Shown: positions 51,681 to 61,596, counted from the first letter of the stretch. The stretch: DNA of 64,000 nt from DASXRU01 sp033856235 (GCA_033856235.1 JAWVFI010000032.1:38691-102690); one strand, 5' to 3'. The notes: generated by a model not told the origin, from the sequence alone. A program made the numbers and translations.

Positions 51681-53465
51681 CTAGAACCCTCTACGATAAC
51701 GTAGGTACTCAAATGAATTCGTGGGATAACTTTTCAAAGACATGTAGTTGCCCGGAGCCAGAATGCCTTCTGCAATTTTCTCTTGCGCCATTAGACGCAA
51801 CTCGGGACGTTGCAGTTGAGTAGTCAGCGTTACGGCCCGGTCAAAGTCGATCGCTGCAAAGGACTCAGCGTTAAGGGCCAACATGGACAGCAATGAGCCA
51901 ATCAGTCCGTTTCCCGTCATGTTCCACTCGCCATTGCGAATGTAACGCACCTCCAATCCGTCCAGTGAAGCGGACGCGGCGACGAGTTCATTGAGTCTTG
52001 GTATTAGTGCCTCGATGATGGCAAACCCGCGATCGCTTTTTAGGGAACAATACATCAGGGCTAATTGGGCCTGACCAAAAAGTTGAATTTTTGCCGATTT
52101 GCTTCGGTAAACGATTTGAGCTGCTTGATCAAGAAGACTTAAAGCCCCTTTAGGATCGCGCGCCGCTGTCTCGCGCGCCACGTCAAGGAGGGCTCCGAGT
52201 CGCTCATTATCGCTGGGCATCGCGCTGAGTGCCTGTTGAAATGCCGCCGATCTCTGGGCACTGACCGCCGCCCACTGCCGCCGCGCTTCCACATCGTCCA
52301 ACATTCGCCGGCGCTCCGCCGGATTTGGATTACCCTCCGCGACCTGTTGCGCCTTGGTCAAGTCGCCGCTCGCTTCGGCTTTGCTTAGCGCAACAGACCT
52401 CGCGTAATCCTGCAAATTGGGATACTTGGCGGCGAACTCTACCAATTCATCAACGGATCCTTTTTCGGTGACCTCCTGGATTCGTTGCCACCCGTCCCGT
52501 CTTTCCAGATCTTCGTCACTAATTGCCCAACGCTTAAGCGGGGTAACTCGGGCTCCGTAGTACTTCTCCAGAACTGAAATGAGCGGGCCTATTTGGTAGC
52601 ACGGCGCCCCGCCTTCCTCCGGGCCTGCATTCCCACAACCTTTGTTCAAAGCCCCAGCGAGTATTAATCCAAGCAGATTTCGATAGACCTGTTCGTCCAC
52701 TGTAGGCGGGCGAAGGTTTTGCGCCAGCCCGTAGGCGAGGCCTGCTGCTTTGTAGTTCTGCGAAAAGTCGGCTTCCCGCAACTGATCCACTATCGCCTTG
52801 TAAAAGTTGGCGGCTAAGTTCTTATCTTTACCCTGTAGTTCCTTGAGCAGCGGCAGCAGATTGCTTGAGAGATCCTTTGCCAACATCTCGCGTCCCATCT
52901 GCAAGGCAAACTGAGGATTCGTCGCCGCCGCTTGTTGGGCCAGTTGTAATTCCAGCTCCGCTTCGCAGTCTTTCATGAGGAAGTCGCGCTCGAACCCGTA
53001 GCGTCTTTTTTCTAACTTGTCGTCAGCATCAACTCGAAGGGGAGGCCGCGTCGAACGTACGAATTCCAAGGCCAACTTCAGATCGTGTTTCGCAATTCGT
53101 TCCACAATATCGCTTCGCAACTTGGCGATGACGGCCAGATCGTCCATCCCGTCCCGATCCTCATCATCCACCTCGCCGTACCATTGCCTTAAATCCTGTT
53201 CGACGCCGGCTAGAAGATCACGTGAGCGCTTTTCGTCGTGGTCCCACAATAGGTTGGCCAGGTTGGAAGCGATGCGGGCGCGATTTTCCGGCGATTGCAG
53301 GCTCCCGAGCTGCTCGGCGACAGACGCCGACAAATCGATCGCTTTCTTGCGAAGCTCAGTGGTCCTTTCATCGAGCGCTGCTTTGGACGTGACTTCCTGC
53401 GCTTGAACGGGAATCGCCAGTACGCCAAATAGAGCTATGCTTAAAAAAAATGGTCGGTGAGTCAT
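51681..53465 (-). CDS. Exported helical repeat protein of unknown function
   Basis: A 594-aa exported protein. The ATG at 53465 gives a signal peptide (1-23, FFLSIALFGVLAIPVQAQ); the frame extends to 53621 but that part overlaps the mqnC 3' end and is not needed. The rest is almost wholly alpha-helical with TPR/HAT-like spacing (e.g. LGALLDVARETAARDPKGALSLLDQAA at about 450-476). I do not recognise a named family. It lies downstream of mqnC on the same strand, probably with its own translation start, and tail to tail with the RNase gene. Confidence 0.8.
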   Translation of the reverse strand: MTHRPFFLSIALFGVLAIPVQAQEVTSKAALDERTTELRKKAIDLSASVAEQLGSLQSPENRARIASNLANLLWDHDEKRSRDLLAGVEQDLRQWYGEVDDEDRDGMDDLAVIAKLRSDIVERIAKHDLKLALEFVRSTRPPLRVDADDKLEKRRYGFERDFLMKDCEAELELQLAQQAAATNPQFALQMGREMLAKDLSSNLLPLLKELQGKDKNLAANFYKAIVDQLREADFSQNYKAAGLAYGLAQNLRPPTVDEQVYRNLLGLILAGALNKGCGNAGPEEGGAPCYQIGPLISVLEKYYGARVTPLKRWAISDEDLERRDGWQRIQEVTEKGSVDELVEFAAKYPNLQDYARSVALSKAEASGDLTKAQQVAEGNPNPAERRRMLDDVEARRQWAAVSAQRSAAFQQALSAMPSDNERLGALLDVARETAARDPKGALSLLDQAAQIVYRSKSAKIQLFGQAQLALMYCSLKSDRGFAIIEALIPRLNELVAASASLDGLEVRYIRNGEWNMTGNGLIGSLLSMLALNAESFAAIDFDRAVTLTTQLQRPELRLMAQEKIAEGILAPGNYMSLKSYPTNSFEYLRYRRGF

Positions 53466-53502
53466 AGGTAGAACCTGGCTGAACAAACGTGAGAGGACGA
53501 AT

Positions 53503-54636
53503 TTAGTTAACCATGACGGCAGCAGCGGGCGGATCCGGAGACTTCTCAGTAGATTGCATGGATCGATCGACGTGGCGATAAAGAATGTCGCGCTGCTGTG
53601 GAATAAAGCCGGCGTCGGCAATCAGACGGCGCAGCATTTGTTCATCGGCTTCGTTGTGGGCGCCGGCGGCTGAGACCACGTTCTCTTCGATCATGATTGA
53701 ACCCATGTCGTTGGCGCCAAAGCGCAGCGCGACTTGGCCCAACTTCAACCCCTGCGTCAACCATGACGATTGAAAGTTTTCAATGTTATCCAGGAACAGA
53801 CGCGAAACCGCCAGCATCTTTAAGTAATCAATGCCAGTTGGTTCTTCTTTGATGCGACGACCGAGGGCTGTGTTTTCGCGCTGAAAAGTCCAGGGGATGA
53901 ACGCAGTGAAGCCACCGGTTTCATCTTGTAAATCGCGTATGCGCTGCAGGTGACGCACGCGGTGAACAACGGTGTCGCCGATACCGAACATCATCGTAGC
54001 AGTGGATCGCAATCCCACCCGGTGTGTGGCGCGCATCACATCCAGCCATTCGTCGGTGGTGCACTTGGTAGAAACGCGCAGGCGCACTTCGTCATCCAGG
54101 ATCTCACCGCCGCCGCCCGGCATGCTGTAAAGCCCGGCCTTCTTCAAACGGCCCATGATGGTTTCGTAATCCAGTCCCGAAATCAGATGGATGTTGTGAA
54201 TCTCCGGCGGCGAGAAACAATGTAATTGAAAGTCAGGATACTTTGCATGCAGCGTGCGCAGCAGGTCTTCATACCAGTCGATGCCAAAGTCAGGATGTAA
54301 TCCGCCCTGCATCAAAACACCGGTTCCGCCGAGTGCAATCGTCTCATCAATCTTCTGGCAGATTTCCTCCATCGTCCGCACATATGTATCAGGCGCGCCG
54401 GGACGCCGGTAGAAAGCACAGAAAGTGCAAACCACGTTGCAGACATTCGTGTAGTTGATATTCCGATCGATGATGTAGGTAACGATGTTGTCGGGATGTC
54501 GCCGCTGGCGAATCTCATCGGCGGCCAGGCCCACGGGCACGAAGTCGTTTGACTCCAGCAATAAGGCGCATTCATCCGATGTCAGACGGTCACCGGCGAG
54601 CACGCGATCGAGGATTGGCTGAATAGTGTTAGGCAT
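53503..54636 (-). CDS. mqnC: Cyclic dehypoxanthine futalosine synthase
   Basis: Radical SAM enzyme of the futalosine route to menaquinone, which cyclises dehypoxanthine futalosine. The 377-aa product has the cluster motif CNVVCTFC (about 66-73), the GGxGG-like GGTGVLMQGG, HCFSPPEI and the MqnC-specific SMPGGGGEILDDEVR (about 170-184). The C-terminal part contains FQRENTALG and ANDMGSIMIEENV. It follows the mqnA remnant by 37 bases, the usual pathway pairing. Its own frame is intact. The cofactor product supports respiration at the membrane. Confidence 0.96.
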   Translation of the reverse strand: MPNTIQPILDRVLAGDRLTSDECALLLESNDFVPVGLAADEIRQRRHPDNIVTYIIDRNINYTNVCNVVCTFCAFYRRPGAPDTYVRTMEEICQKIDETIALGGTGVLMQGGLHPDFGIDWYEDLLRTLHAKYPDFQLHCFSPPEIHNIHLISGLDYETIMGRLKKAGLYSMPGGGGEILDDEVRLRVSTKCTTDEWLDVMRATHRVGLRSTATMMFGIGDTVVHRVRHLQRIRDLQDETGGFTAFIPWTFQRENTALGRRIKEEPTGIDYLKMLAVSRLFLDNIENFQSSWLTQGLKLGQVALRFGANDMGSIMIEENVVSAAGAHNEADEQMLRRLIADAGFIPQQRDILYRHVDRSMQSTEKSPDPPAAAVMVN

Positions 54637-54673
54637 TAGTAAAGACCCGTTTAAGATTCGCTATATTATCCAA

Positions 54674-55531
54674 CTACTCGCCCATCATTATCAAACTCGG
54701 CTGGTTGGAGATGAGCGCATGTTTGTGCGCCAAACCCAGGTACAACTCCAAACCCGCTTTTAGATCGTCGTCCAAGCTGAAGCAGATGTTCTCGCGCAGA
54801 TACGTTATCAGTTCGCTCTTCGGCAAACCAAGCGAGGGTGCATTCTGTTCGGCGATCTCATTCACGTGTGCGAGGCCTTCGTCACGAGCGCCGGCGAAGT
54901 CGACCTCAGCAATTTGACCAGCGGCGGTCTTGAGCGCCATCCACATCGCAAAAACAAAACCAGTTCCAGTGTATTGGCGCCATAGGGTAGCAAGGTCGAA
55001 AATATGAAGATCCCCAGGCGAAATGGTCATGGCCGGGTCACCAATCAGCAGGGCGGCATCGTTAGTCTACAACATTTCAGAAAGATCAGGAGTAAACGAC
55101 TGCCACTTCGGCTCATGCTTTAAGAATTCGCGAAACATTATTTTGATCAAAGCCTGAGAGGTGCGCGACTCTTCATCAAGGGCCACCGTGCGAACCTGGT
55201 TCAAGTCTTCAAATTTACTAATCAGTACCACGCTACGAACAGCCGAACGCGAGCCGACGCAGACGCCGGGAACCAGGCGCGCATTAGGGATTCGCTCGTA
55301 TTCGATGATTGGGACGAGGGCCGCTTCGACTTCTCCCCGGGCCAGCGAATCGGCGCAGCGCACCGGCGCTGTGTCGGTGACGATGCTGACCTTCTGCCGT
55401 CTGCTGCCGTGAAGAAAGCTCCAGATCAGCGGCGCGGTGTTTAGATAACTCGACGCAGCTATGCGCGTCGGGTGGTTGTTGAAGGGTTGAATCTCGCTCT
55501 CCGGAATTCGTGCCCGCGCTCGTTCAGCATC
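54674..55531 (-). pseudogene. mqnA: Chorismate dehydratase with in-frame amber stop
   Basis: Chorismate dehydratase makes the first menaquinone-specific intermediate in the futalosine route. Read in one frame the minus strand gives RIAASSYLNTAPLIW, RCADSLARGEVEAALVPIIE, ALDEESRTSQALIKI and SFTPDLSEML, then a TAG at 55069-55067, then DAALLIGDPAMTI and the rest of the protein to 54674. So a single amber codon splits an otherwise continuous gene. In addition, no ATG, GTG or TTG precedes YLNTAPL in this frame: the nearest ATG (55530) is one base out of frame. Either the gene is inactive, or there are two sequencing errors. mqnC downstream is intact. Confidence 0.85.
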
Positions 55532-55556
55532 CTAGGGCTATTGAGTTACTCGTGAG

Positions 55557-57467
55557 TTACTGGGGAGTTAATGACACGGCCAGCCACGATTGATAGATTC
55601 GCTTTTGTTCCGCCGAAGCATTCGCCAGCGGTACGATCCGGTACGGCCCATCGACTTTGCTGCCCAGTTTGATGGCCATCATGCTCAGGTCGTCCGCACG
55701 AAAAATTGTCAGGGTAAGTAAATCCCCCGGTCGCTTCTCGGCCAGCCGCGCATCAAAGAAATCCTTGGTGGCGCGCATATTATTTAAAGCAACTATCTGA
55801 TCACCGCTGTTCAGTCCCTGTTCATACGCGGCACCTCCGGCATATACGTGTTTGACCATAAGTCGTTCGCCCTCCTGGGCCAGGTCAGCGCCGAAATACG
55901 CTTTCGGAACCGCATTCGGCGCAACGCTACCAGTCTCGAGTCGTAAGCCGGCGGCGGCGAGGGCGGCGTCATAGTTCAACTCTTCACGACCATGGACGTA
56001 TTTGGAAAAGAAGTCCTCCAGACTTGATCCCGCCATCAATTCGCAGATTCGCTGAAAATCCTGCGGCGTGTAGTTATGACCCTGCTTGTAGACTTCGGAG
56101 TAAAGATGTCGCATGACGTCATCCAAAGATTTTACGCCCTGGCTGCGCTTGCGAATTTCGAGATCGAGCAAGAGACCGAGAATTGCACCTTTGTCATAAT
56201 AGGAAATTTGAGAATTGACGGAATTCTCATCCGGCCGGTAATACTTGATCCATGTATCAAAGCTGGACTCCTCCACCGTCATCACCAGGCGGCCCGGGGT
56301 ATCCTGTAAATCCTGGAAGGCCCGCGCCGCGTCATCGATAAAATCTTTTTCCGAAATCAGGCCCGCCCTTCTCAAGACCACGCCAGCATAGTAATCGGTG
56401 ATCCCTTCGGCCACCCACAGCAGCTTCGTGTAATTCTCCTTCGCATAATCAAACGGCCCCAGCGCATCCGGGCGTATTCGCTTCACATTCCAAAGGTGAA
56501 AAAACTCATGCGCCACGAGCGAAAGAAACCCCTGGTAAGTTCGCTGCGGCTGTGCGCCAGGCGCGGCCGATGTCGAGCCCCGGCCTCGCTCGGTGCGGAA
56601 ACCAAAACGCGGGTAACCAAGCGCAGTGGAATTCAAATGCTCAAGCCCGCCTCCGGTGTTCGAGCGGAGGTGCAGAATGAACGTATAGTCCTTGTAAGGA
56701 ATCTCGCCACCCATCAGCTCGACTTCGGTCTCGACGATCTTTTGCACGTCGCGCCGCATCCGTTCCGGGTCATAGTTCCCTGCACCGTCGATTACGATGC
56801 GGTGCGGGACTCCCTTTACGTTAAAGGCGAGTGTCTTAAAGTTACTGACCTCCACCGGTGAATCGTAGAGAACATCAAAGTTTTCCGAGCGAAAGGTATT
56901 CTTCAAACCTGGAACCGCTGGCAAGCCGGTGGCAATTTTCCAGGGCTCCGGGGCGAGGATGCGAAGAGTGGCAGGCTGGCTCAACATTCCCTCCGGATAC
57001 ACCAATAACGCGGCGTTGTTCCAGAATGCGTGGTCGGAATTCAATTCGTTGGTCCGTACTGACAGCTCGTTGGCATAGACGCGATAGCTGGCGTGCCACT
57101 CTTTCGCGCCGTTGGTCATCACTCGCCATGAATTCTTGTTAATCTTCTCCCACTTCAGCGGATGCCCTGATGCATCAGAGGCAGTAAAATCCTGCACGTG
57201 CCGCTCGAATTCGCGAATCAGATAAGACCCTGGCGTCCAGACAGGCATCACCAGAATTTGTTCGGAAGGGGCTGGTTCGTTGCCTTTCGCCTTCAGACTT
57301 ATCTCGACTTCCAGCATGTGCGTGTGCGGTTTTGGCATCGCTACCGTGAACGCGATCTGCGGAGAGTTGTTTCGCGGCGATGATTGCTGGGCGGCCAACG
57401 GCCCGCCAAACATCATGACGCCAAAGACGAGCATCATCGCTTTCAAGGAATCAAATTTTCGCTGCAT
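55557..57467 (-). CDS. M61-family metallopeptidase (glycyl aminopeptidase-like)
   Basis: An exported peptidase of 636 aa with a signal peptide (1-26, ends GPLAAQ). The N-terminal M61 beta domain (about 35-235) is followed by the thermolysin-like domain with the zinc motif H320-E-F-F-H324 and the downstream acidic ligand region LLWVAEGITDYYAG (about 347-360). A PDZ domain closes the protein (about 500-600, with GGAAYEQGLNSGDQIVALNN). It lies upstream of the broken mqnA gene but is a separate functional unit. The catalytic residues are intact. Substrates are unknown. Confidence 0.92.
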   Translation of the reverse strand: MQRKFDSLKAMMLVFGVMMFGGPLAAQQSSPRNNSPQIAFTVAMPKPHTHMLEVEISLKAKGNEPAPSEQILVMPVWTPGSYLIREFERHVQDFTASDASGHPLKWEKINKNSWRVMTNGAKEWHASYRVYANELSVRTNELNSDHAFWNNAALLVYPEGMLSQPATLRILAPEPWKIATGLPAVPGLKNTFRSENFDVLYDSPVEVSNFKTLAFNVKGVPHRIVIDGAGNYDPERMRRDVQKIVETEVELMGGEIPYKDYTFILHLRSNTGGGLEHLNSTALGYPRFGFRTERGRGSTSAAPGAQPQRTYQGFLSLVAHEFFHLWNVKRIRPDALGPFDYAKENYTKLLWVAEGITDYYAGVVLRRAGLISEKDFIDDAARAFQDLQDTPGRLVMTVEESSFDTWIKYYRPDENSVNSQISYYDKGAILGLLLDLEIRKRSQGVKSLDDVMRHLYSEVYKQGHNYTPQDFQRICELMAGSSLEDFFSKYVHGREELNYDAALAAAGLRLETGSVAPNAVPKAYFGADLAQEGERLMVKHVYAGGAAYEQGLNSGDQIVALNNMRATKDFFDARLAEKRPGDLLTLTIFRADDLSMMAIKLGSKVDGPYRIVPLANASAEQKRIYQSWLAVSLTPQ

Positions 57468-57666
57468 CGGTTTTGTGTTTCTATTATCGCTACCTTGACT
57501 CGGGGGTAAGCAGATATGTTACTACGAACGGGCATCCCCGCCTAAAAGCCTACTCAGCACGAATTGATCGATAGCGCTACAGCCGTCGGCGGATGAATTT
57601 GCCTTTAACCTTTATCAGTTTGGAATTATATTTGGCGCTGCCGATCGTCCCAACAGAGAGAACCTG

Positions 57667-58311
57667 ATGCACATATACGATGTTAGTGTTCCCATCGGAG
57701 CCCACACGCCAGTCTATCCCGGTGATCCGGGAATAGACATTCAACCGTGGAAAGCCCTGGCGAATGGCGACTCCGCGAATGTCTCGTCTCTGCATTTCGG
57801 TGCGCATACGGCGACGCACGTCGATGCCCCGGCGCACTTCATCAATGGCGGCGCCGGTGTGGCGAACCTGCCGCTTGATGTTTTGATAGGGCCGGCGCGG
57901 GTGGTAGAAACTCCTCCCGAGATGAAAGAGATCGATCACGACTTTGTCAGCGGATTGGATTTGCAGTCGGTAACGCGGCTGCTTTTCAAAACGCGCAATT
58001 CAAGTTTCTGGTATGAATCAAATGAAACGTTCCGTACTGATTTTACATACTTGACGCACCCCGCAGCTGAACTCCTCATAGCCAAGGGGATTCGTTTAGT
58101 GGGCATTGATTACCTTTCAATTGAGAAGTTTAAGTCCGAAAGGCATGAGACACATTTGGCCTTGCTCGATAACGGGATCGTGATTCTGGAGGGTTTGAAT
58201 CTAAGCGAAGTCTCCGGCGGCGATTATGAATTGATCTGCCTTCCACTGCTCGTGGCTGCCGGGGCCGGTGATGGCGCGCCGGCCCGCACGGTTTTACGAA
58301 CTCTGCTCTGA
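57667..58311 (+). CDS. Cyclase-family hydrolase (KynB/isatin hydrolase-like)
   Basis: A 214-aa metal-dependent hydrolase of the cyclase family, which includes arylformamidase (KynB) and isatin hydrolase. The metal-binding HxGxHxxTHxDAP motif is read as HFGAHTATHVDAPAHF at about 43-58, with the N-terminal SVPIGAHTPVYPGDP (7-21) and the C-terminal GIDYLSIEKFKS and LEGLNLSEVSGG segments. KynB needs the tryptophan-degradation genes as partners, and none are here, so the substrate stays open. It starts a co-directional run of small genes. Confidence 0.88.
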   Translation: MHIYDVSVPIGAHTPVYPGDPGIDIQPWKALANGDSANVSSLHFGAHTATHVDAPAHFINGGAGVANLPLDVLIGPARVVETPPEMKEIDHDFVSGLDLQSVTRLLFKTRNSSFWYESNETFRTDFTYLTHPAAELLIAKGIRLVGIDYLSIEKFKSERHETHLALLDNGIVILEGLNLSEVSGGDYELICLPLLVAAGAGDGAPARTVLRTLL

Positions 58312-58371
58312 AGTTGGTGGAACTCCAGACTGGGATCCCAAAGGCCCAACAAGAGTTCAGTAGGAGATCAA

Positions 58372-58776
58372 ATGCCAGGTGTGAAAGACTCGCCAGAATC
58401 AATTGATAGCCCGTCTTACCGTGAACGCGTCTATGCACTGGTCCGCGAGATCCCGTCAGGACGGGTCATGACTTACGGCCAGATTGCTTACTTGCTTGGA
58501 GAACACTACACACCACGCACCGTAGGCTTCGTGATGCATGGAGCCAACGATGAGAACACACCGTGGCATCGGGTTATCAACGCGCAGGGCGCATGTTCCA
58601 CCGGCCGCGTTGTAATTCCCGCTGACAAGCAGCAGCGCATGCTGGAGGCGGAAGGGATAGAATTCAACGCGCGCGGCCGATGTCCCCTCGAACGTTATCA
58701 GTGGTCTCCAGCTGGCGAAGTGGTAACAGCTGAATCCGACGAGAAAGACCTTCAATCCAGTCTCTTCAAAAACTGA
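58372..58776 (+). CDS. Alkyltransferase-like protein (MGMT family, no active Cys)
   Basis: A 134-aa protein with the DNA-binding part of O6-alkylguanine-DNA alkyltransferases. The helix-turn-helix segment RVMTYGQIAYLLGE (about 31-44) and the arginine-finger region precede the reactive site, which reads PWHRVI (about 64-69) instead of PCHRVI. Cysteine is replaced by tryptophan, as in Atl1/YbaZ proteins. These bind alkylated guanine and hand it to nucleotide excision repair rather than removing the alkyl group. The start at 58372 fits; the C-terminus is extended by about 25 residues. Confidence 0.92.
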   Translation: MPGVKDSPESIDSPSYRERVYALVREIPSGRVMTYGQIAYLLGEHYTPRTVGFVMHGANDENTPWHRVINAQGACSTGRVVIPADKQQRMLEAEGIEFNARGRCPLERYQWSPAGEVVTAESDEKDLQSSLFKN

Positions 58777-58794
58777 GGCTGCAGGAGAACCCCC

Positions 58795-59205
58795 ATGAAC
58801 AATGATCCTCTCCAGTCACGAACACCGTACCAGGTAAGCACACCACGTTACTCCGTCGCCCATCACATGGTGACCACGGCTTTCGAGTTGCCAAATTTTC
58901 TCGTAGTGCAGAATCTTGGGGTCGTGCGCGGAATCGTCGTCCGTTCGCGAAATGTGTTCGCTACTTTGGGCGCCACGCTTCAGACCATAGTGGGCGGCAA
59001 TATTACGGTTTGGACGACGTTGTGTGAACAGACCAGGGCCGACGCGTTTGAAATCATGATTCAACATGCTTCAGAGCTGGGAGCGAACGCTATCATCGGG
59101 GCACGCTATGACACCACAGAGATTTCGACCGGAGTTACCGAAGTTATCTGTTATGGCACCGCAGTAATCGTCGAACCCCTCGAAGGGACAACATTCCGGA
59201 CATGA
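58795..59205 (+). CDS. YbjQ/UPF0145 family protein
   Basis: A 136-aa protein of the YbjQ family, whose members form pentamers with a putative metal-binding site. Visible are VVQNLGVVRGIVVRSRNV (about 37-54), the conserved ASELGANAIIGARYDTTEI (about 93-111) and the CYGTAVIVEP strand. The N-terminal 30 residues are extra. An AGGAG precedes the ATG, and the gene is 18 bases after the alkyltransferase-like gene. Its stop overlaps the next start as ATGA. Physiological role is unknown. Confidence 0.9.
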   Translation: MNNDPLQSRTPYQVSTPRYSVAHHMVTTAFELPNFLVVQNLGVVRGIVVRSRNVFATLGATLQTIVGGNITVWTTLCEQTRADAFEIMIQHASELGANAIIGARYDTTEISTGVTEVICYGTAVIVEPLEGTTFRT

Positions 59206-59648
59206 CCGAGAGCGCTTTGACTGAGGCCGAGCTGGCGCGAATAAGTGAGCTCTTTAATCGCGTTCGGTATGCAAAATTCATGGGCATCGAGCTTGACGAG
59301 GTATCTCGCGGGCAAGTGAAGATGCATTTGGATGCGCATGATGACCTCCGGCAGGTAAACGATGTCCTACATGGCGGCAGCATTGCTTCCCTGATCGACA
59401 CGGCTGCCGCCTTTGCCGTCATAACCCTGATTGAGCCCGGTCAGAGCGCGACGACCACCGATCTGACCATTCACTTTCTCCGGCCAGTCGATAGCGGACG
59501 CGTAACTGCCATAGCCCGGGTTTTGAGGTCCGGCCGCCGCCTCTTGGTGGTTACTATCGAAGTGTTCGATAGTTCTCAAAACCTTATATCTACAGCAGTT
59601 ACAACGTATATTCGAATCCCTCCCAAGCCCCCTGCAGTGAAAAGATAG
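59202..59648 (+). CDS. Hotdog-fold thioesterase (PaaI family)
   Basis: A 148-aa hotdog-fold acyl-CoA thioesterase. The family motif HGGSIASLIDTAAAFA (about 59-74) is clear, followed by TTDLTIHFLRPVDSGRVTA (about 86-104) and the final VSxAxVxY-like strand LISTAVTTYIR. The start overlaps the YbjQ stop codon by four bases, indicating translational coupling. The substrate (an aryl- or short-chain acyl-CoA) cannot be named. Confidence 0.92.
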   Translation: MTESALTEAELARISELFNRVRYAKFMGIELDEVSRGQVKMHLDAHDDLRQVNDVLHGGSIASLIDTAAAFAVITLIEPGQSATTTDLTIHFLRPVDSGRVTAIARVLRSGRRLLVVTIEVFDSSQNLISTAVTTYIRIPPKPPAVKR

Positions 59649-59650
59649 CC

Positions 59651-59794
59651 ATGGACAACAATGTTAATCTGTGGCAAGATACGTGTGCCTCGATTGACCT
59701 TCCCGAGGATCCCATAACAGCTAGCCTTCCCGCGGTCCAGAACCCTCGATGTATTCCCTCTATCACGCCATTCTCGCGCAGCATTCGCGCCAAG
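59651..59794 (+). CDS. Short upstream ORF before the GGDEF gene (uncertain)
   Basis: An ATG at 59651 opens a 47-codon frame reading MDNNVNLWQDTCASIDLPED and ending in SRSIRAK at about 59794. It overlaps the first codons of the GGDEF gene in another frame. It could be a leader peptide, the true N-terminus joined by a frameshift, or chance. The C-terminal part does not look protein-like, so a frameshift near 59740 would be needed to make it part of the next gene. Confidence 0.25.
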
Positions 59795-61443
59795 TGATTC
59801 CTCTGCGCTGTGCGGAGCAAACGATCGCGCAGTTGCATCGCTATTTCGAGGATGTGGTTCTGGAAAACAATCTGGCGGCATTGGTTGTGGAGAGCCTGCC
59901 CCATGCTGCCCAGCGCCCCGCTCGCGACCGCGCTCGTGTTCGTGTTGTGGCAGACGCGGCCAGCAGGGCCTTCTTTTTTGTTAAGCCAGGCGACGCCCTC
60001 AATAACCTCGTTATCAAGACCCAGTATCCCAACCTCGAGCCGGTGTTTCTCCAGCGCTCCGCAAATGACCGCGTAAATGAAAGATTTGTTGTGATTGCCG
60101 ATGCCAGGTTTTCGGCACTGCTGGCTTCAGTACACAATCCTGAAACCGAAGGGTCCGCAACCGGCGATGAGGTGATCTGGACATTCGAGCCCGATGTCGT
60201 CTATTCGGCGCTCGAATATCTCATGGCTCGCATCACGGCCGAACATCCGTATCACGCCGCAGCTTTCTCTACGGCCGTGAGAACGTCCATGCCTAAGGCG
60301 ACCTCATTGCAACTCACGGTTAGCGTCACCACCAAGCTGGCCCGCTTGCTCCAGGAGCAGGCCGGGCGTGAGGTCGCGATCAACCGGGTAGCTACCGCCA
60401 TTCGCAACTCGTTGGAGCTGGATAGCATCCTGCAAACGACAGTCGATGAGGTTGGACGCGCGTTGAATGCACGGCACTGCGCACTTCGTGTGGAAGGCGA
60501 AGCGATTGGTCAAACATTAACGCATTTCTATTTTCGTCCTGACAGCAATCACGACACCGCGGCAACAACGCAGCTGGAAGCGGACATTGCCGACTACAAT
60601 GCGCGTTTGGCCATCAGCCTGGAGAGCCTGGTTCAGGACGGCGAGGCCGTCGCTGACATGGAACCCGGAGCTGAGGCCAGAAGTCCGCTCGCCGTGGTTC
60701 CACTAATTTTTCACGGGCGCTTCATGGGAACTTTACTTGTGGGCTCCGATGATGAGGTGCGTACCTGGGAAGCTAATGAACTCCTCCTGCTGCACACGGT
60801 GGCCGATCAGGTTACGGTAGCCGTAAACCAGGCCCACCTGTTTGCGCAGATTCAGCAACAGGCGTTAACAGATGCTTTGACCGGCTGCTACAACCGCCGT
60901 TCATTTGAAATGCAGCTCGAGCGAGACTTGCATCTCGCGACTCGGCTGCGCCAGCCCCTGTCGTTGATCATGCTGGATGTCGATAATTTCAAACGCGTGA
61001 ACGATAGCGCCGGACATGACACAGGAGACATGGCCCTACGTAAACTCGCAGACTGTTTGCGAGAGGAACTGCGGGGTGTGGACTCTGCTGCTCGATTCGG
61101 TGGGGACGAGTTTGCCGTTATCCTGCCTCAGGCCGATCTTGAAGGCGCCATCCTCGTGGCTGAACGCCTGCGGGCGCGGATCGCCCAGAAGGAAGTCGCT
61201 GGATTCGGAACCATTAGCGCTTCTTTTGGCATAGCTACTTTTCCAGATCATGCATCGTCTCGCGATACGCTGGTCGTCGCCGCTGACCGCGCGCTTTACA
61301 GTGCCAAACACGGTGGACGTAATCGCGTCTGCTTGCCTCCCTCAGAACCCACTACTGACGAAGCCGCTGAATCCGCGTCTGAAACCGTCTCCCGCCTGGT
61401 TGAGACTGTGACGCCGGAAAATCAAGTTGCGCCAGCCCAATAG
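59749..61443 (+). CDS. GAF-GGDEF diguanylate cyclase
   Basis: A 564-aa cytoplasmic protein. The N-terminal 200 residues are an unrecognised sensory region (possibly DICT-like). A GAF domain covers about 210-370 and the GGDEF domain about 375-535, with LTDALTGCYNRRSFE, MLDVDNFKRVNDSAGH, the active-site FGGDEF and FGIATFPDHAS. It should form cyclic di-GMP. No ribosome site is visible before the ATG at 59749, and a short ORF in another frame precedes it, so the start is not settled. It is separate from the GGDEF gene at 37493 and not closely similar to it. Confidence 0.88.
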   Translation: MYSLYHAILAQHSRQVIPLRCAEQTIAQLHRYFEDVVLENNLAALVVESLPHAAQRPARDRARVRVVADAASRAFFFVKPGDALNNLVIKTQYPNLEPVFLQRSANDRVNERFVVIADARFSALLASVHNPETEGSATGDEVIWTFEPDVVYSALEYLMARITAEHPYHAAAFSTAVRTSMPKATSLQLTVSVTTKLARLLQEQAGREVAINRVATAIRNSLELDSILQTTVDEVGRALNARHCALRVEGEAIGQTLTHFYFRPDSNHDTAATTQLEADIADYNARLAISLESLVQDGEAVADMEPGAEARSPLAVVPLIFHGRFMGTLLVGSDDEVRTWEANELLLLHTVADQVTVAVNQAHLFAQIQQQALTDALTGCYNRRSFEMQLERDLHLATRLRQPLSLIMLDVDNFKRVNDSAGHDTGDMALRKLADCLREELRGVDSAARFGGDEFAVILPQADLEGAILVAERLRARIAQKEVAGFGTISASFGIATFPDHASSRDTLVVAADRALYSAKHGGRNRVCLPPSEPTTDEAAESASETVSRLVETVTPENQVAPAQ

Positions 61444-61596
61444 CTCCCTTCCTTTTCCGCATCATTACTGTTGAGTCTTAAGCGCCTGCGCCTGTCTGTG
61501 GCGTCGTGTCTGGCATCCCGCGCCGAAATGCCGCATCATAGCCACTCGCGGTAAATACTCGTACTAAAGAGATCGACGGGTCTTTCATTTTTGTTC

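Noticed and set aside
53466..53621. 52-residue extension of the exported protein at 53465
   Set aside because: It would overlap the mqnC 3' end and place residues before a normal signal peptide.
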